From Bacteroidales bacterium (lineage in GTDB: Bacteria > Bacteroidota > Bacteroidia > Bacteroidales > UBA932): DNA of 58,756 nucleotides. Positions 51,021 to 58,756 of the stretch are shown piece by piece. Position 1 is the first letter of the stretch; every line of letters starts with the position of its first letter. The notes beneath the pieces were generated by a model. It saw only the letters and a program-made list of their open reading frames with translations, made no database searches and was not told the DNA's origin. Location: the NCBI GenBank assembly GCA_017960545.1, contig JAGCYZ010000015.1, forward strand, positions 1 to 58,756. Reading direction: 5' to 3'. Position numbers and translations under genes: made by a program.

Positions 51021-51644
51021 ATGAAAAAGATTTTCAGCGTTTTTTTAGGTTGCCTCCTGGCAACCACCGCATTTGGGCAGAGCGCACAGGAGATTGTTGC
51101 CCGTATGGACGAGGTAATGAGCCAGCATGACGAAAAGGAAGGCTTGGTTATGACAATGGATATGAAGCTCCCCATATTGGGTACCATTTCCACTACCGCA
51201 TATACCTTGGGCAATAAGATCCGTATGGAAGCCAATTCAGGAGGAAAGAATCTCATCACCTGGATGGACGAAGAAACTTCCTGGACCTATGATGCCGAAA
51301 AGGGTGAGATAGAGATAGAGAGCAGGGACGGAAAATCCAGCGAGGCGGAAGACAATGCCAAGATGCTCACAGGAATAACTGAAGGTTACAGCGTTTCCTT
51401 AAAGAGACAGACCGCGGACGCCTGGTACATCAACTGCAAGAAACTCAAGACCAACACGGAAAAGGATGACCCCAAGACAATGGAGCTTGTTGTGGCCAAA
51501 GAAACGTATCAGCCAATCAGCCTTTCCGCAACCGTTTCCCTGGTAACCGTCACAATCAAAAACTTCAAATTTGGCGTAACTGAAAGCCAGGTAACCTTTG
51601 ACCAGTCAAAGTATCCCGGCGTAAAAATCGTGGACAAGAGATAA
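51021..51644 (+). CDS. LolA-like exported protein
   Basis: The product is 207 aa with a signal peptide (MKKIFSVFLGCLLATTAFG). The first mature residues (QSAQEIVARMDEVMSQ) and the half-barrel strand pattern (MTMDMKLPILGTISTTAYTL, NLITWMDEETSWTYD) resemble the LolA/LolB or DUF4412 fold, which carries lipoproteins or other hydrophobic ligands across the periplasm. The match is structural in feel rather than motif-based, so the role is tentative. The 93 bases before it hold no clear promoter, and transcription may continue from the M28 gene. Confidence 0.65.
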   Translation: MKKIFSVFLGCLLATTAFGQSAQEIVARMDEVMSQHDEKEGLVMTMDMKLPILGTISTTAYTLGNKIRMEANSGGKNLITWMDEETSWTYDAEKGEIEIESRDGKSSEAEDNAKMLTGITEGYSVSLKRQTADAWYINCKKLKTNTEKDDPKTMELVVAKETYQPISLSATVSLVTVTIKNFKFGVTESQVTFDQSKYPGVKIVDKR

Positions 51645-51660
51645 TAATAAGTAAAAAAAA

Positions 51661-51691
51661 TTTGCAGATTAAAAATATTGTCATACCTTTG
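51661..51691 (+). promoter_or_regulatory. Promoter of the outer-membrane receptor gene
   Basis: TTTG (51661-51664), exactly 19 bases, TACCTTTG (51684-51691): a perfect Bacteroidetes consensus promoter. The start is near 51697, giving a leader of about 40 bases before the ATG at 51738. Confidence 0.85.
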
Positions 51692-51737
51692 CAGTGTACT
51701 ATTGAACTAATACACAAGGATACTAAAAGAAATCTAT

Positions 51738-54089
51738 ATGAAAAAGGTACTGACAACTCTTCTGGGAAGCATACTGTTTTGCTCTTCCCTGTTTGCAGGA
51801 AAACAGAATAACGTAATACTGCGCGGAAGCGCCAGGGACGCATCGGGCGAGCCCGCCGCATACGCCACCGCCTTCATCTCTAAAGCCGACGGCTCAATTG
51901 CGGCGGGCGTCTCCGCCGACGCGGACGGCGTCTTTGAGCTTGCCGCCCCGGCCGGCGAATATACCCTGACAATATCCCTCGTGGGCTACAAGGACGCCGT
52001 GCAGCGCGTAAGGATGGAAAGCGCACTCACCACCCTCCCCCCTGTTGTCCTGCAGGAAGACACGGAACTTCTGGGCGAAGCCGTGGTTACAGCGGTGATG
52101 CCAAAGACAAAACTGACAGGCGAAGGCCTCCAGACCTCCGTGCACGGTTCCGTGCTTGAGAACGTGGGAACGGCCAAAGACGTCCTGGGAAAGGTTCCAG
52201 GAATAATCAAGGGAGACAACGGTATTGAGGTTATAGGCAAAGGGTCTCCGCTTATATATATAAATGGCAAGAAGGTCACCGATGCCGGCGAGCTTGACCG
52301 CCTTTTGAGCCACGAGATTCAGAGCGTGGAGGTAATCAACAACCCGGGCGCCCAGTATGACGCAACGGTGCGAAGCGTCGTACGCATCCGCACCGTGCGC
52401 CGCCAGGGCGAGGGCTTCGGCTTTGACGTAAACCTGACGGACCAGCAGTCCCTGCAGAAAAAGGATTTCAACGATCCAAGCAGCGCGCTGAACGTCAACT
52501 ACCGCAAGGGCGGAGTAGATGTATTCGGCGGCGTGAACCTGGCTAAAAAAAGCAACAGGCAGACAAGCGACCTGATCCAGGAGACAATGGTCGCATCCTC
52601 CACATTCAAGCAGGACGAAATCCTGATTGCCGATGTAGAATACAAGGAGATAACCCTCACCGGCGGAGCCAACTGGCAGATTGCCGACAACCACTACATT
52701 GGCATCAAGGCGGACTGGAACAGGATTCCTTCTCTAAGCCAGAATGTCTTGCTGGAAGGAGACCTCTTCCTGGACAACGTCCTTATGGATCATCTGAAGA
52801 CCGAAACAGATGAGACCAACGGCAGCCCTATACCACATTCTTTGGGAACCAATGCCTACTATAACGGACAGGTGGGCAAACTGGGAATAGACCTGAACCT
52901 GGACTACTTTGGCAAAGGCGACAGCAAACTGGCCCATTCACGGGAGAAAAGCACCATAGAAGATGCCGATGTGAATACGGAGGCAATAACCGGCAACCGC
53001 CTGTACGCAGCCAAACTGGTGCTTTCTTACCCTGTATGGGCAGGCCAGCTGCAGGTGGGTACGGAGGAGACTTTCTCCCGCCACAGCGACGATTACAGGA
53101 TTACCGGAGCTGCCATTCCGGCATCTTCCGCCCGCGTCAGGGAGGACAACGCCGCCGCTTTTGTCAATTACGGATTCTTTATCTCCTCTTTGGGACAGAT
53201 CAGCGCCGGCCTTAGGTATGAGCACGTAAATTACGCCTATGACGACCTGCTGGGAGACGGCAGTTTCTCCAGGAAATATGACAATGTATTCCCGTCCATC
53301 TCCTATGCAAACGCCTTTGGACCCGTCCAGGTGATGGCCAGTTACAGCGCCAGAACCGCCCGCCCGGACTTTTCCAATCTCTCAAGCGCCATCCAATATG
53401 ACAACCGCTATACCCTTCAGAGCGGCAACGCCGCGCTGCAGCCGGAGAAAATACAGTCCCTGAACGTGACAGGTGTCTGGAACTTCCTTACTATGGTGGT
53501 AAACTATGACCGCACGGACAACCCCATCATCACTTTGGCCGATCTTTATAATGACCAGGGAGTGGTACTGCTGAAGCCTCACAACAATGACACCCCTCAT
53601 AGGGCACTCACCGCTTATCTGGTCGCCCAGCCTGTCATCGGTGTCTGGTCTCCAACTTACGTTGCAGGAGTGCAGCAAAGCTGGCTGAACGTCGGGAACC
53701 TCAGTTTCAATGACAAGCCCATCTGGATCGCCCAGCTGAACAACGCTTTCCGCTTTGGCCAGGGATGGCAGCTGGAAATCAATGGGGATTACCACAGTCC
53801 GGGCTATTCCGCCAATGTATTGGTTCTCAACCATTACCTGGACATCTCTGCCGCCGTCCAGAAAAGCCTGCTGAGCGATGGCTCTTTGGTAATCCGTCTC
53901 GCCGCCTCTGACCTTGCCAACCGTGGAAACAACAACGTAATGGTTGACCGAAGCCATTACCGCGTGAACCAGAACAACAGAATGGACACCCAGCGGATTA
54001 CCCTCTCCATCCGCTACCGCTTCAACAGCGCCCAGAGCAAATACAAAGGCACCGGAGCCGGAGCCGATGCCAAAGCGAGAATGCAGTAA
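51738..54089 (+). CDS. TonB-dependent-receptor-like outer-membrane beta-barrel protein
   Basis: The product is 783 aa. A signal peptide (to about residue 21) leads to a carboxypeptidase-regulatory-like domain (GSARDASGEPAAYATAFISK, about 30-110), then a plug-like region with LGKVPGIIKGDNGIEVIGKG and VINNPGAQYDATVRSVVRI. The remainder is a beta-barrel of the OMP_b-brl_3 type (NYGFFISSLGQISAGLRYEH, ending in ITLSIRYRF). No SusD follows, so it is not a classical Sus pair. The substrate is unknown; no TonB box was pinned down. Transcription ends at the hairpin at 54092-54123. Confidence 0.9.
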   Translation: MKKVLTTLLGSILFCSSLFAGKQNNVILRGSARDASGEPAAYATAFISKADGSIAAGVSADADGVFELAAPAGEYTLTISLVGYKDAVQRVRMESALTTLPPVVLQEDTELLGEAVVTAVMPKTKLTGEGLQTSVHGSVLENVGTAKDVLGKVPGIIKGDNGIEVIGKGSPLIYINGKKVTDAGELDRLLSHEIQSVEVINNPGAQYDATVRSVVRIRTVRRQGEGFGFDVNLTDQQSLQKKDFNDPSSALNVNYRKGGVDVFGGVNLAKKSNRQTSDLIQETMVASSTFKQDEILIADVEYKEITLTGGANWQIADNHYIGIKADWNRIPSLSQNVLLEGDLFLDNVLMDHLKTETDETNGSPIPHSLGTNAYYNGQVGKLGIDLNLDYFGKGDSKLAHSREKSTIEDADVNTEAITGNRLYAAKLVLSYPVWAGQLQVGTEETFSRHSDDYRITGAAIPASSARVREDNAAAFVNYGFFISSLGQISAGLRYEHVNYAYDDLLGDGSFSRKYDNVFPSISYANAFGPVQVMASYSARTARPDFSNLSSAIQYDNRYTLQSGNAALQPEKIQSLNVTGVWNFLTMVVNYDRTDNPIITLADLYNDQGVVLLKPHNNDTPHRALTAYLVAQPVIGVWSPTYVAGVQQSWLNVGNLSFNDKPIWIAQLNNAFRFGQGWQLEINGDYHSPGYSANVLVLNHYLDISAAVQKSLLSDGSLVIRLAASDLANRGNNNVMVDRSHYRVNQNNRMDTQRITLSIRYRFNSAQSKYKGTGAGADAKARMQ

Positions 54090-54091
54090 AA

Positions 54092-54123
54092 GAAAAAGGG
54101 ACGTGGTTTCACGTCCCTTTTTC
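54092..54123. terminator. Bidirectional terminator between the barrel gene and GH8
   Basis: GAAAAAGGGACGTG (54092-54105) and CACGTCCCTTTTTC (54110-54123) are a perfect 14-bp stem with a GTTT loop and A/T-rich feet on both sides. It ends the plus-strand receptor gene and the minus-strand xylan genes. Confidence 0.92.
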
Positions 54124-54129
54124 TTGTGA

Positions 54130-55413
54130 TTATTTCTGAGGAGTAATTACGCGGTAGTTTCCGCTCAGGTGCATAAATGCAAACAGGCGGAGAAGACCAT
54201 CGTAATAGGCGTCAAAATAACCGTCATCATAGGGCTCGTTCTTGCTGTCCCAGAGACGCTGTACGAACTCCCTTGAAATCTCGTTGTCCGCTGCCAGAGT
54301 AACGGCTGCCGTTGTTGCAACAAGACCAACAGAGTGACGCAGTTTCTGTCCGGCGTACTCGCGCATACCGGCGCGCATCACGGTCTCGACATCTGTTCCA
54401 TCTACGTTGTACTGGTCCACGAAATCGTCTATTCCCTTTGAATAGAAGAAGTTCTGGATGGTATTGGCGTAGTTGTTCTGCCACTCCTTGTCCGCGCAAG
54501 CCCAGGAATAATCCAGCGCAATGTTCATAGGAACGCGCCAGGAATCAAACCTGAAAGTAGGCTTCTGGGTACGGCCGCCGAATCCCCTTACCATAAATGA
54601 ACCGTCGTAGTTGTTGTAATCCGGGTTCAGGCCGGTCTCGGGATTGATGCTCTTGTGCAGATACTCGCGGCTCGCCTTGGCGCACTCACGGTAGAAGTCT
54701 GCACGGCCGTCATTAGCCCAGCGCGCCCATACCTCGTAGAAAGCGGGAATGTGATATGAAGGGTCGGTGTAATTGATTCCGCCGCCGTCTGGGGTGAAGG
54801 TAATAAGGTGGTTTTCCTTGTTGATGAAAGGCATGATACCGTTCTGTGAACCGTCCTTCTCCCAAGAAGAATTCAGGATGTTCTGCGCCTCGGCCAGATA
54901 GTTGATATCGCCGTCGTTGCCCCAGCGGTTAGAAGCGAATACAAGGGCTGTGATAAAGTAAAGCTCGCCGTCTGAGGCGGGGCCGGCTCCACGGATGGTG
55001 CCGTCCGGAACGCTCAGGCTCCAGGCGAAATATCCCTTCATAGGGCCGTCCTGGTACTGCATATACTTCTTGCTCCAGCGCCATAGTTTGTCAAACTCTT
55101 TCTTCTTGTCAAGCTGTACGCAAACCATAAGTCCGTAGGACATTCCCTCGGTACGGGCGTCGTAGTTCTTGATATCGGACACATAAGCCATATCGTCCCC
55201 TACCTCAAAGTAAACTTTGTTGGGTCCGTAAAATACCTCCTGGAAAATAGATTCCAGCTTTGCGTCTATCTCCTTCTTGGGATAACCCATCTCGGCAAAG
55301 ACATTGCGGTATTTTCCTGTCTCGAAACCGCCTTTATCCCAAGGCTTAAGCTGCTTGGGCTTGCAGGATACGACCATAAGGACGGCCGCTAAAACTATAA
55401 GCAACTTCTTCAT
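54130..55413 (-). CDS. GH8-family xylanase lipoprotein (exo-oligoxylanase type)
   Basis: The product is 427 aa from the ATG at 55413, giving a lipoprotein signal (LLIVLAAVLMVVSC, Cys17); an in-frame ATG 57 bases upstream lies inside the GH43 gene. The general-acid Glu is Glu89 in NYDARTEGMSYGL. TDPSYHIPAFYE holds the base Asp in the arrangement of reducing-end xylose-releasing GH8 enzymes. The alpha/alpha-barrel extends to the C-terminus. It would cut xylo-oligosaccharides. It starts 1 base after the GH43 stop, in one xylan operon. Confidence 0.9.
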   Translation of the reverse strand: MKKLLIVLAAVLMVVSCKPKQLKPWDKGGFETGKYRNVFAEMGYPKKEIDAKLESIFQEVFYGPNKVYFEVGDDMAYVSDIKNYDARTEGMSYGLMVCVQLDKKKEFDKLWRWSKKYMQYQDGPMKGYFAWSLSVPDGTIRGAGPASDGELYFITALVFASNRWGNDGDINYLAEAQNILNSSWEKDGSQNGIMPFINKENHLITFTPDGGGINYTDPSYHIPAFYEVWARWANDGRADFYRECAKASREYLHKSINPETGLNPDYNNYDGSFMVRGFGGRTQKPTFRFDSWRVPMNIALDYSWACADKEWQNNYANTIQNFFYSKGIDDFVDQYNVDGTDVETVMRAGMREYAGQKLRHSVGLVATTAAVTLAADNEISREFVQRLWDSKNEPYDDGYFDAYYDGLLRLFAFMHLSGNYRVITPQK

Positions 55414-55414
55414 A

Positions 55415-56863
55415 TTACCTGTCTCTGAAATTCCACTTTGAGTTGTCGCTGTTGAAGTCGTATTTGCCAAGTGCTACGGTAGAGTCTCCGGTGCAGATAA
55501 GTGCGAGAGGCTCGTCGTGGCCTGGAACGCTCTTAGGCATAATCCTGTATGTTCCGTCTATCAGCTGTTCAATCCTCCAGAGCTGCTCATCCGCGCCTGT
55601 GAATGCAGGAACCGTTATAAGCTCCTCTGCTTCTGTGGCGGCAAGGGCCCTGTGGGTTCCCTCAATCTCAATCTTGTAGTATGGGAATCCGAGGTATCCG
55701 CCGGCATCTTCAACTGGAGTGATAGTCCACCTCTGGTGAGGACGGAACATATAGTCGTTTGCTCTCACGCCAATCTCACCCTTTGGCCAGTCTGCAATCA
55801 CATCCACCAGCTGCTGGTTCTCTATTGCGAATGTAGGATCATTTACGCTTCCGAATCCTCTTGTGCTCCTGCCGGCCATACGGACGAAGTCAACCGCAAT
55901 CTCAAGGGCGTATCCCCTGCGCACTGACTCAATCTCAAAGGAGCCCGGCTTGAATTGATCTGCCACGAACGGCCAGTCATCCCTCCACTGGAGAGCGTTG
56001 ATTGCAAGTACAGATCTGCCGCTCAGATCCATGTCAGCCTCATAGTGGCAAGACATTCTCTCTACTCCTTCGTCAACTACAAAGTGTCCGAAGTGGCCTG
56101 GTCCAGTCACCCTGTTGCCTGCAGAAAGAACCATCCTTCCGCCGCCTTCCATCATATCACGACCTACGTTGTCATAGTAAGGTCCGCGAGGGTTACGTGA
56201 ACGGCCTACAACAATATTGTAAGTGGAATTAACACCATCGCAGCAGGTTCCGTGTGTAGCAAGGAGATAGTACCATCCGTTGCGGTACATCATTGCCGTT
56301 GCCTCGCAGTCAATTGCTACGTCTGTAGCAACGTCTCCCGGCATGCGGTTGCCCGTCTTAGGGTCAAGCTCGCAAATGCGGATGGTTCCGAAGTATGTTC
56401 CGTATGAGCACCAGAGCTTTCCGTCAGGTCCCATCAGGAATGCAGGGTCAATTGCCCAACAGTCTTCGTCAGCCTCGGCCCAAGCAACAAGCATAGGGTC
56501 TGAATATCCGAAGTCCGGAGATTCCGGATCCAGGGTCTTTGTCCACATTGTGATGATATTTCCGCGGGTCTTGCCCTCGGTGCCTGGGAAGCCTGCGCTG
56601 TAGGATACCAGATAGCGGTCGCCTATCTTGATTACGTCAGGGGCAACGCCGCCACCAGTGCGTACTCCACCACCGGTCCAGGTATAGCCGTCCTCTGAAA
56701 TGAGGCCGCCGCTGCCGGTTCCAAAGGTATAGTATTTACCGTCACACTCAGCAATGGTGGAAGGGTCGTGTATAAAGATATTGCCTTTTAACTGTGCGTT
56801 GGCAGAAATGGCTGACAGAGCCATAAGAATAATAGCTGCCGCTAATATGTATAATTTCTTCAT
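55415..56863 (-). CDS. GH43-family glycosidase with C-terminal ricin-like lectin domain
   Basis: The product is 482 aa with a signal peptide (to about residue 23). The five-bladed propeller opens FIHDPSTIAECDGKYY (catalytic base Asp33). AIDPAFLMGPDGKLWCSYG holds the second Asp and DCEATAMMYRNGWYYLL the acid Glu. This pattern is typical of arabinanase or arabinofuranosidase/xylosidase GH43 enzymes. Residues about 345-482 form a beta-trefoil-like region (QLVDVIADWPKGEIG, DEQLWRIEQLIDGTYRIMP) suggesting a glycan-binding module. It fits removal of arabinose or xylose side chains beside the GH8 enzyme. Confidence 0.88.
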   Translation of the reverse strand: MKKLYILAAAIILMALSAISANAQLKGNIFIHDPSTIAECDGKYYTFGTGSGGLISEDGYTWTGGGVRTGGGVAPDVIKIGDRYLVSYSAGFPGTEGKTRGNIITMWTKTLDPESPDFGYSDPMLVAWAEADEDCWAIDPAFLMGPDGKLWCSYGTYFGTIRICELDPKTGNRMPGDVATDVAIDCEATAMMYRNGWYYLLATHGTCCDGVNSTYNIVVGRSRNPRGPYYDNVGRDMMEGGGRMVLSAGNRVTGPGHFGHFVVDEGVERMSCHYEADMDLSGRSVLAINALQWRDDWPFVADQFKPGSFEIESVRRGYALEIAVDFVRMAGRSTRGFGSVNDPTFAIENQQLVDVIADWPKGEIGVRANDYMFRPHQRWTITPVEDAGGYLGFPYYKIEIEGTHRALAATEAEELITVPAFTGADEQLWRIEQLIDGTYRIMPKSVPGHDEPLALICTGDSTVALGKYDFNSDNSKWNFRDR

Positions 56864-56875
56864 AGCTGCTGTACT

Positions 56876-57574
56876 TTACTGGTTTGTTACTGTGAAATCC
56901 TTGAAGATGTTTCCGTTCTCATCATAGAAGCGGATGCAGAAATCGCTCATTCCAGGGCCGTTGATGACGGTTCCCCTGACAACGTTCTTGCCCTTGTGAA
57001 GGGTGAGCTTAGGGGATACGCAGTCGTCAACTACCATACGGCGGTCGTTGGAAAGGAGGATTGCCTCTTCTCCGTTGACATACCAGATGGAACCTGAATT
57101 GGAGCCAACTGCCATCCTTACGGTCACGTCCTTGTCCACGTTGATTACCGTAACAGCCATAAACACTCCCTCTGTAGGCCTGAGTCCAAGTCCGGAAGCG
57201 AAACGATAAAGCTTCACGTTATACTTCTTGCTGTCAAGGCAGTGCCATTTGAGTTTTGTCTTGTCTGCAAGAGTAACTGTCTGCCCGTCCTTAGGCACCA
57301 TTGTATTCTGGTCCTTGAAATAGACGGTAGCGAATTCTTTCCTAAGATAGCTGTCGTTGAAAGCAGCGTTAGAATTCAGACCAGGTTTTCCGATAGGTTC
57401 CAGCAACGTCCATCTCTGAACGAAACCCTTTGCGTCCGGTCCTGCCGGAACGGCAGTGCTAGGAGAAAAATAGTCTTCTAGCGTCAGTGGAGGCATCTGA
57501 CCCGGAGCAGACTGTGCGTTCATTTGAATCCCTAGTCCTAAGAAAAAGAGAGTCAAAACAATCAATTTTTTCAT
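56876..57574 (-). CDS. Exported protein of the xylan locus, unknown function
   Basis: The product is 232 aa with a signal peptide (MKKLIVLTLFFLGLGIQMNA). The mature chain is beta-rich: FVQRWTLLEPIGKPG, then a jelly-roll-like stretch (VTVRMAVGSNSGSIWYVNGE, KLTLHKGKNVVRGTVINGPG) like carbohydrate-binding modules in glycan-degrading proteins. It sits between SusD and GH43 where surface glycan-binding proteins are often encoded, but it lacks their lipobox. No catalytic motif is seen. A -7 TATCTTTG lies at 57611-57604. Confidence 0.7.
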   Translation of the reverse strand: MKKLIVLTLFFLGLGIQMNAQSAPGQMPPLTLEDYFSPSTAVPAGPDAKGFVQRWTLLEPIGKPGLNSNAAFNDSYLRKEFATVYFKDQNTMVPKDGQTVTLADKTKLKWHCLDSKKYNVKLYRFASGLGLRPTEGVFMAVTVINVDKDVTVRMAVGSNSGSIWYVNGEEAILLSNDRRMVVDDCVSPKLTLHKGKNVVRGTVINGPGMSDFCIRFYDENGNIFKDFTVTNQ

Positions 57575-57603
57575 TTGTTAATTATTTTAAGATTAGTGTG
57601 TAC

Positions 57604-57657
57604 CAAAGATACAAAAATAATATAAATGGGCGGACCTTGAAATATCAAAGTCCGCCC
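57604..57657 (-). promoter_or_regulatory. Hairpin and -7 element between susD and the exported protein
   Basis: GGGCGGACCTTG and CAAAGTCCGCCC (57628-57657) pair with one mismatch around a short A/T loop after susD, but without a clear T-run. TATCTTTG on the minus strand (57611-57604) is a -7 match for the 56876-57574 gene. The hairpin may soften rather than stop susD transcription, as is common inside glycan loci. Confidence 0.5.
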
Positions 57658-57698
57658 AACTCAATAAACTAACCTGATTCTATAAAAGAGTCACTCTA

Positions 57699-58756
57699 TT
57701 AATTCCAACCAGGGTTCTGGTTCAGGTTCTCGTTCTGCTCAACGGTGTTCTTAGGGAACGGCATACGCTCGTTCTTTCCAGCCTTGAAGCCGTAATCCTT
57801 GTTGTAATAAGCATCGCTGTAGTCAACAACAAGGTGGTGAGGCCTTCCGGTAGGATCTCCTGTATTAGGATCGTAGAAGTCATCGTAGAATGAAGGAACT
57901 TCCTTACCCTGATCCTTGAGAACTGTAGCAGCGTCGCCCCAGCGTACGAGGTCAGCGAAACGGCATCCCTCTACATACATCTCGAAGCGCTTCTCCTGCT
58001 TAACGTTGTCCATTGTAAGTTTGTCATAAGTAGGAGCACCTGCGCGCTCTGCCACCATGTTGAGGTACTGCAGACCGTCGTTGTCGCTAGTCATTGCGCA
58101 AGCCTCGGCATAGAGCAGGAGAACTTCTGCGTAACGCATTACGTTCTGGTTCTCGTGGGTGTTGGAGTCTGTGTTGGCGTTGAGGTCAGCACGACGTGGA
58201 GCCCTCTTCATTGAGAAGTAACCAACGCTTCCAAAGTAGTGGTAACCAGGCTGGATACCGATCTTAGGATTCATCCTCTTCTCTTCTACGCTCTGGCCCT
58301 CGAATCCGTTCCACTCAAGCTCCTCGATCATCTCGTCATAGGACATGATCCAGGCTTTCCTACGGTATGAGTCAGGCTCGTGGCTCATAATAGCCTCTAC
58401 GAAAGACTTTGAAGGGTTGCCACCGCCGCCCCATCCTTCTGACTGGATGATCTTGGTAGGGAGGGTCTTGCCCCAGAATCCACCGTTTCCTGAACGCCAC
58501 ATATCGGCCTGGTTGGCCTGGCCGTGGTTCTTTCCGGTGAGACGTACTCCAGGGAAGTCAAGATAGTTGAGGTCGAGGAGCTTCTCCTCGCAAGCGTCGC
58601 ACTCGCCGTGGAGGATCTCTGACATCTTGGTGCCGGGAACAAGTGCGTACTTGCCGGAGTTGATGACAGCCTTGAGGCTGGTCTTTGCTCCGTTCCAATC
58701 CTTTGCGAATACCTGGATCTTACCCTTGAGTGCAAGGGCGAACTCCTTGGTGGCGC
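57699..58756 (-). CDS. SusD/RagB-family glycan-binding lipoprotein, partial
   Basis: The gene enters from the right edge; only the C-terminal part (about 350 codons) is present. Helical TPR-like SusD segments are visible (KEFALALKGKIQVFAKDWNG, ALVPGTKMSEIL). The later family landmarks are VMRYAEVLLLYAEACAM, MYVEGCRFADLVRWGDAATV and the end NQNPGWN. SusD proteins cap a SusC transporter and bind the polysaccharide. With GH43 and GH8 behind it this marks a xylan or arabinoxylan locus; its susC partner is expected just outside the window. Confidence 0.93.
   Translation of the reverse strand, partial: ATKEFALALKGKIQVFAKDWNGAKTSLKAVINSGKYALVPGTKMSEILHGECDACEEKLLDLNYLDFPGVRLTGKNHGQANQADMWRSGNGGFWGKTLPTKIIQSEGWGGGGNPSKSFVEAIMSHEPDSYRRKAWIMSYDEMIEELEWNGFEGQSVEEKRMNPKIGIQPGYHYFGSVGYFSMKRAPRRADLNANTDSNTHENQNVMRYAEVLLLYAEACAMTSDNDGLQYLNMVAERAGAPTYDKLTMDNVKQEKRFEMYVEGCRFADLVRWGDAATVLKDQGKEVPSFYDDFYDPNTGDPTGRPHHLVVDYSDAYYNKDYGFKAGKNERMPFPKNTVEQNENLNQNPGWN

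Overview
The window is chromosomal DNA from a member of the Bacteroidales. Evidence includes Bacteroidetes-type promoters (TTTG, 19 bases, TAnnTTTG; exact copies before rpsL, the glycine tRNA and the outer-membrane receptor gene), a fused SecDF, SusD-type glycan uptake, many short-signal lipoproteins, and both serine-palmitoyltransferase and sulfonolipid genes. Sulfonolipids plus steroid/bile-acid enzymes point towards a gut lineage such as Rikenellaceae or Odoribacteraceae, but the species cannot be named from this sequence.

Layout. 1-5049: the start of the str operon (rpsL, rpsG, running off the left edge), a TPR/OmpA-like lipoprotein, then a sigma-54 activator-lptE-TPR-secG operon. 5151-7199: a ClpB that lacks its N-domain. 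7248-11532: five tightly packed genes (SGNH hydrolase, steroid 5-alpha-reductase, old-yellow-enzyme reductase, two short-chain dehydrogenases), probably acting on steroids or bile acids. 11571-17056: S41 and C69 peptidases, pheS, tRNA-Gly and small exported proteins. 17067-19056: serine palmitoyltransferase and a likely ketosphinganine reductase. 19113-27590: dnaE, secDF and a PD40 protein. 27591-28237: tRNA-Ser followed by about 480 bases of non-coding DNA rich in inverted repeats. 28238-38005: small accessory genes, including greA, a GNAT-Nim fusion, acetyltransferase, nitroreductase, an FMN-binding protein with a large lipoprotein, and membrane proteins.

38063-39230: a REP-associated tyrosine transposase (RAYT) gene sits between two 87-bp double palindromes that are inverted copies of each other. 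39291-46577: a seven-gene minus-strand operon encoding a VOC-fold protein, cysteate acyltransferase (SPT-like), cysteate synthase, a short-chain dehydrogenase, a YeiH-family exporter, a two-helix membrane protein and a ThrE-type exporter. This is a sulfonolipid (capnine) pathway with its own transporters. 46650-54089: S9 and M28 peptidases, a LolA-like protein and an outer-membrane barrel. 54130-58756: part of a xylan utilisation locus (GH8, GH43, exported protein, SusD).

The points most worth following are the sulfonolipid operon with its unexplained VOC protein and exporters, the steroid cluster with an extra dehydrogenase and esterase-like gene, the RAYT with its paired palindromes, and the structured tRNA-Ser-adjacent element.
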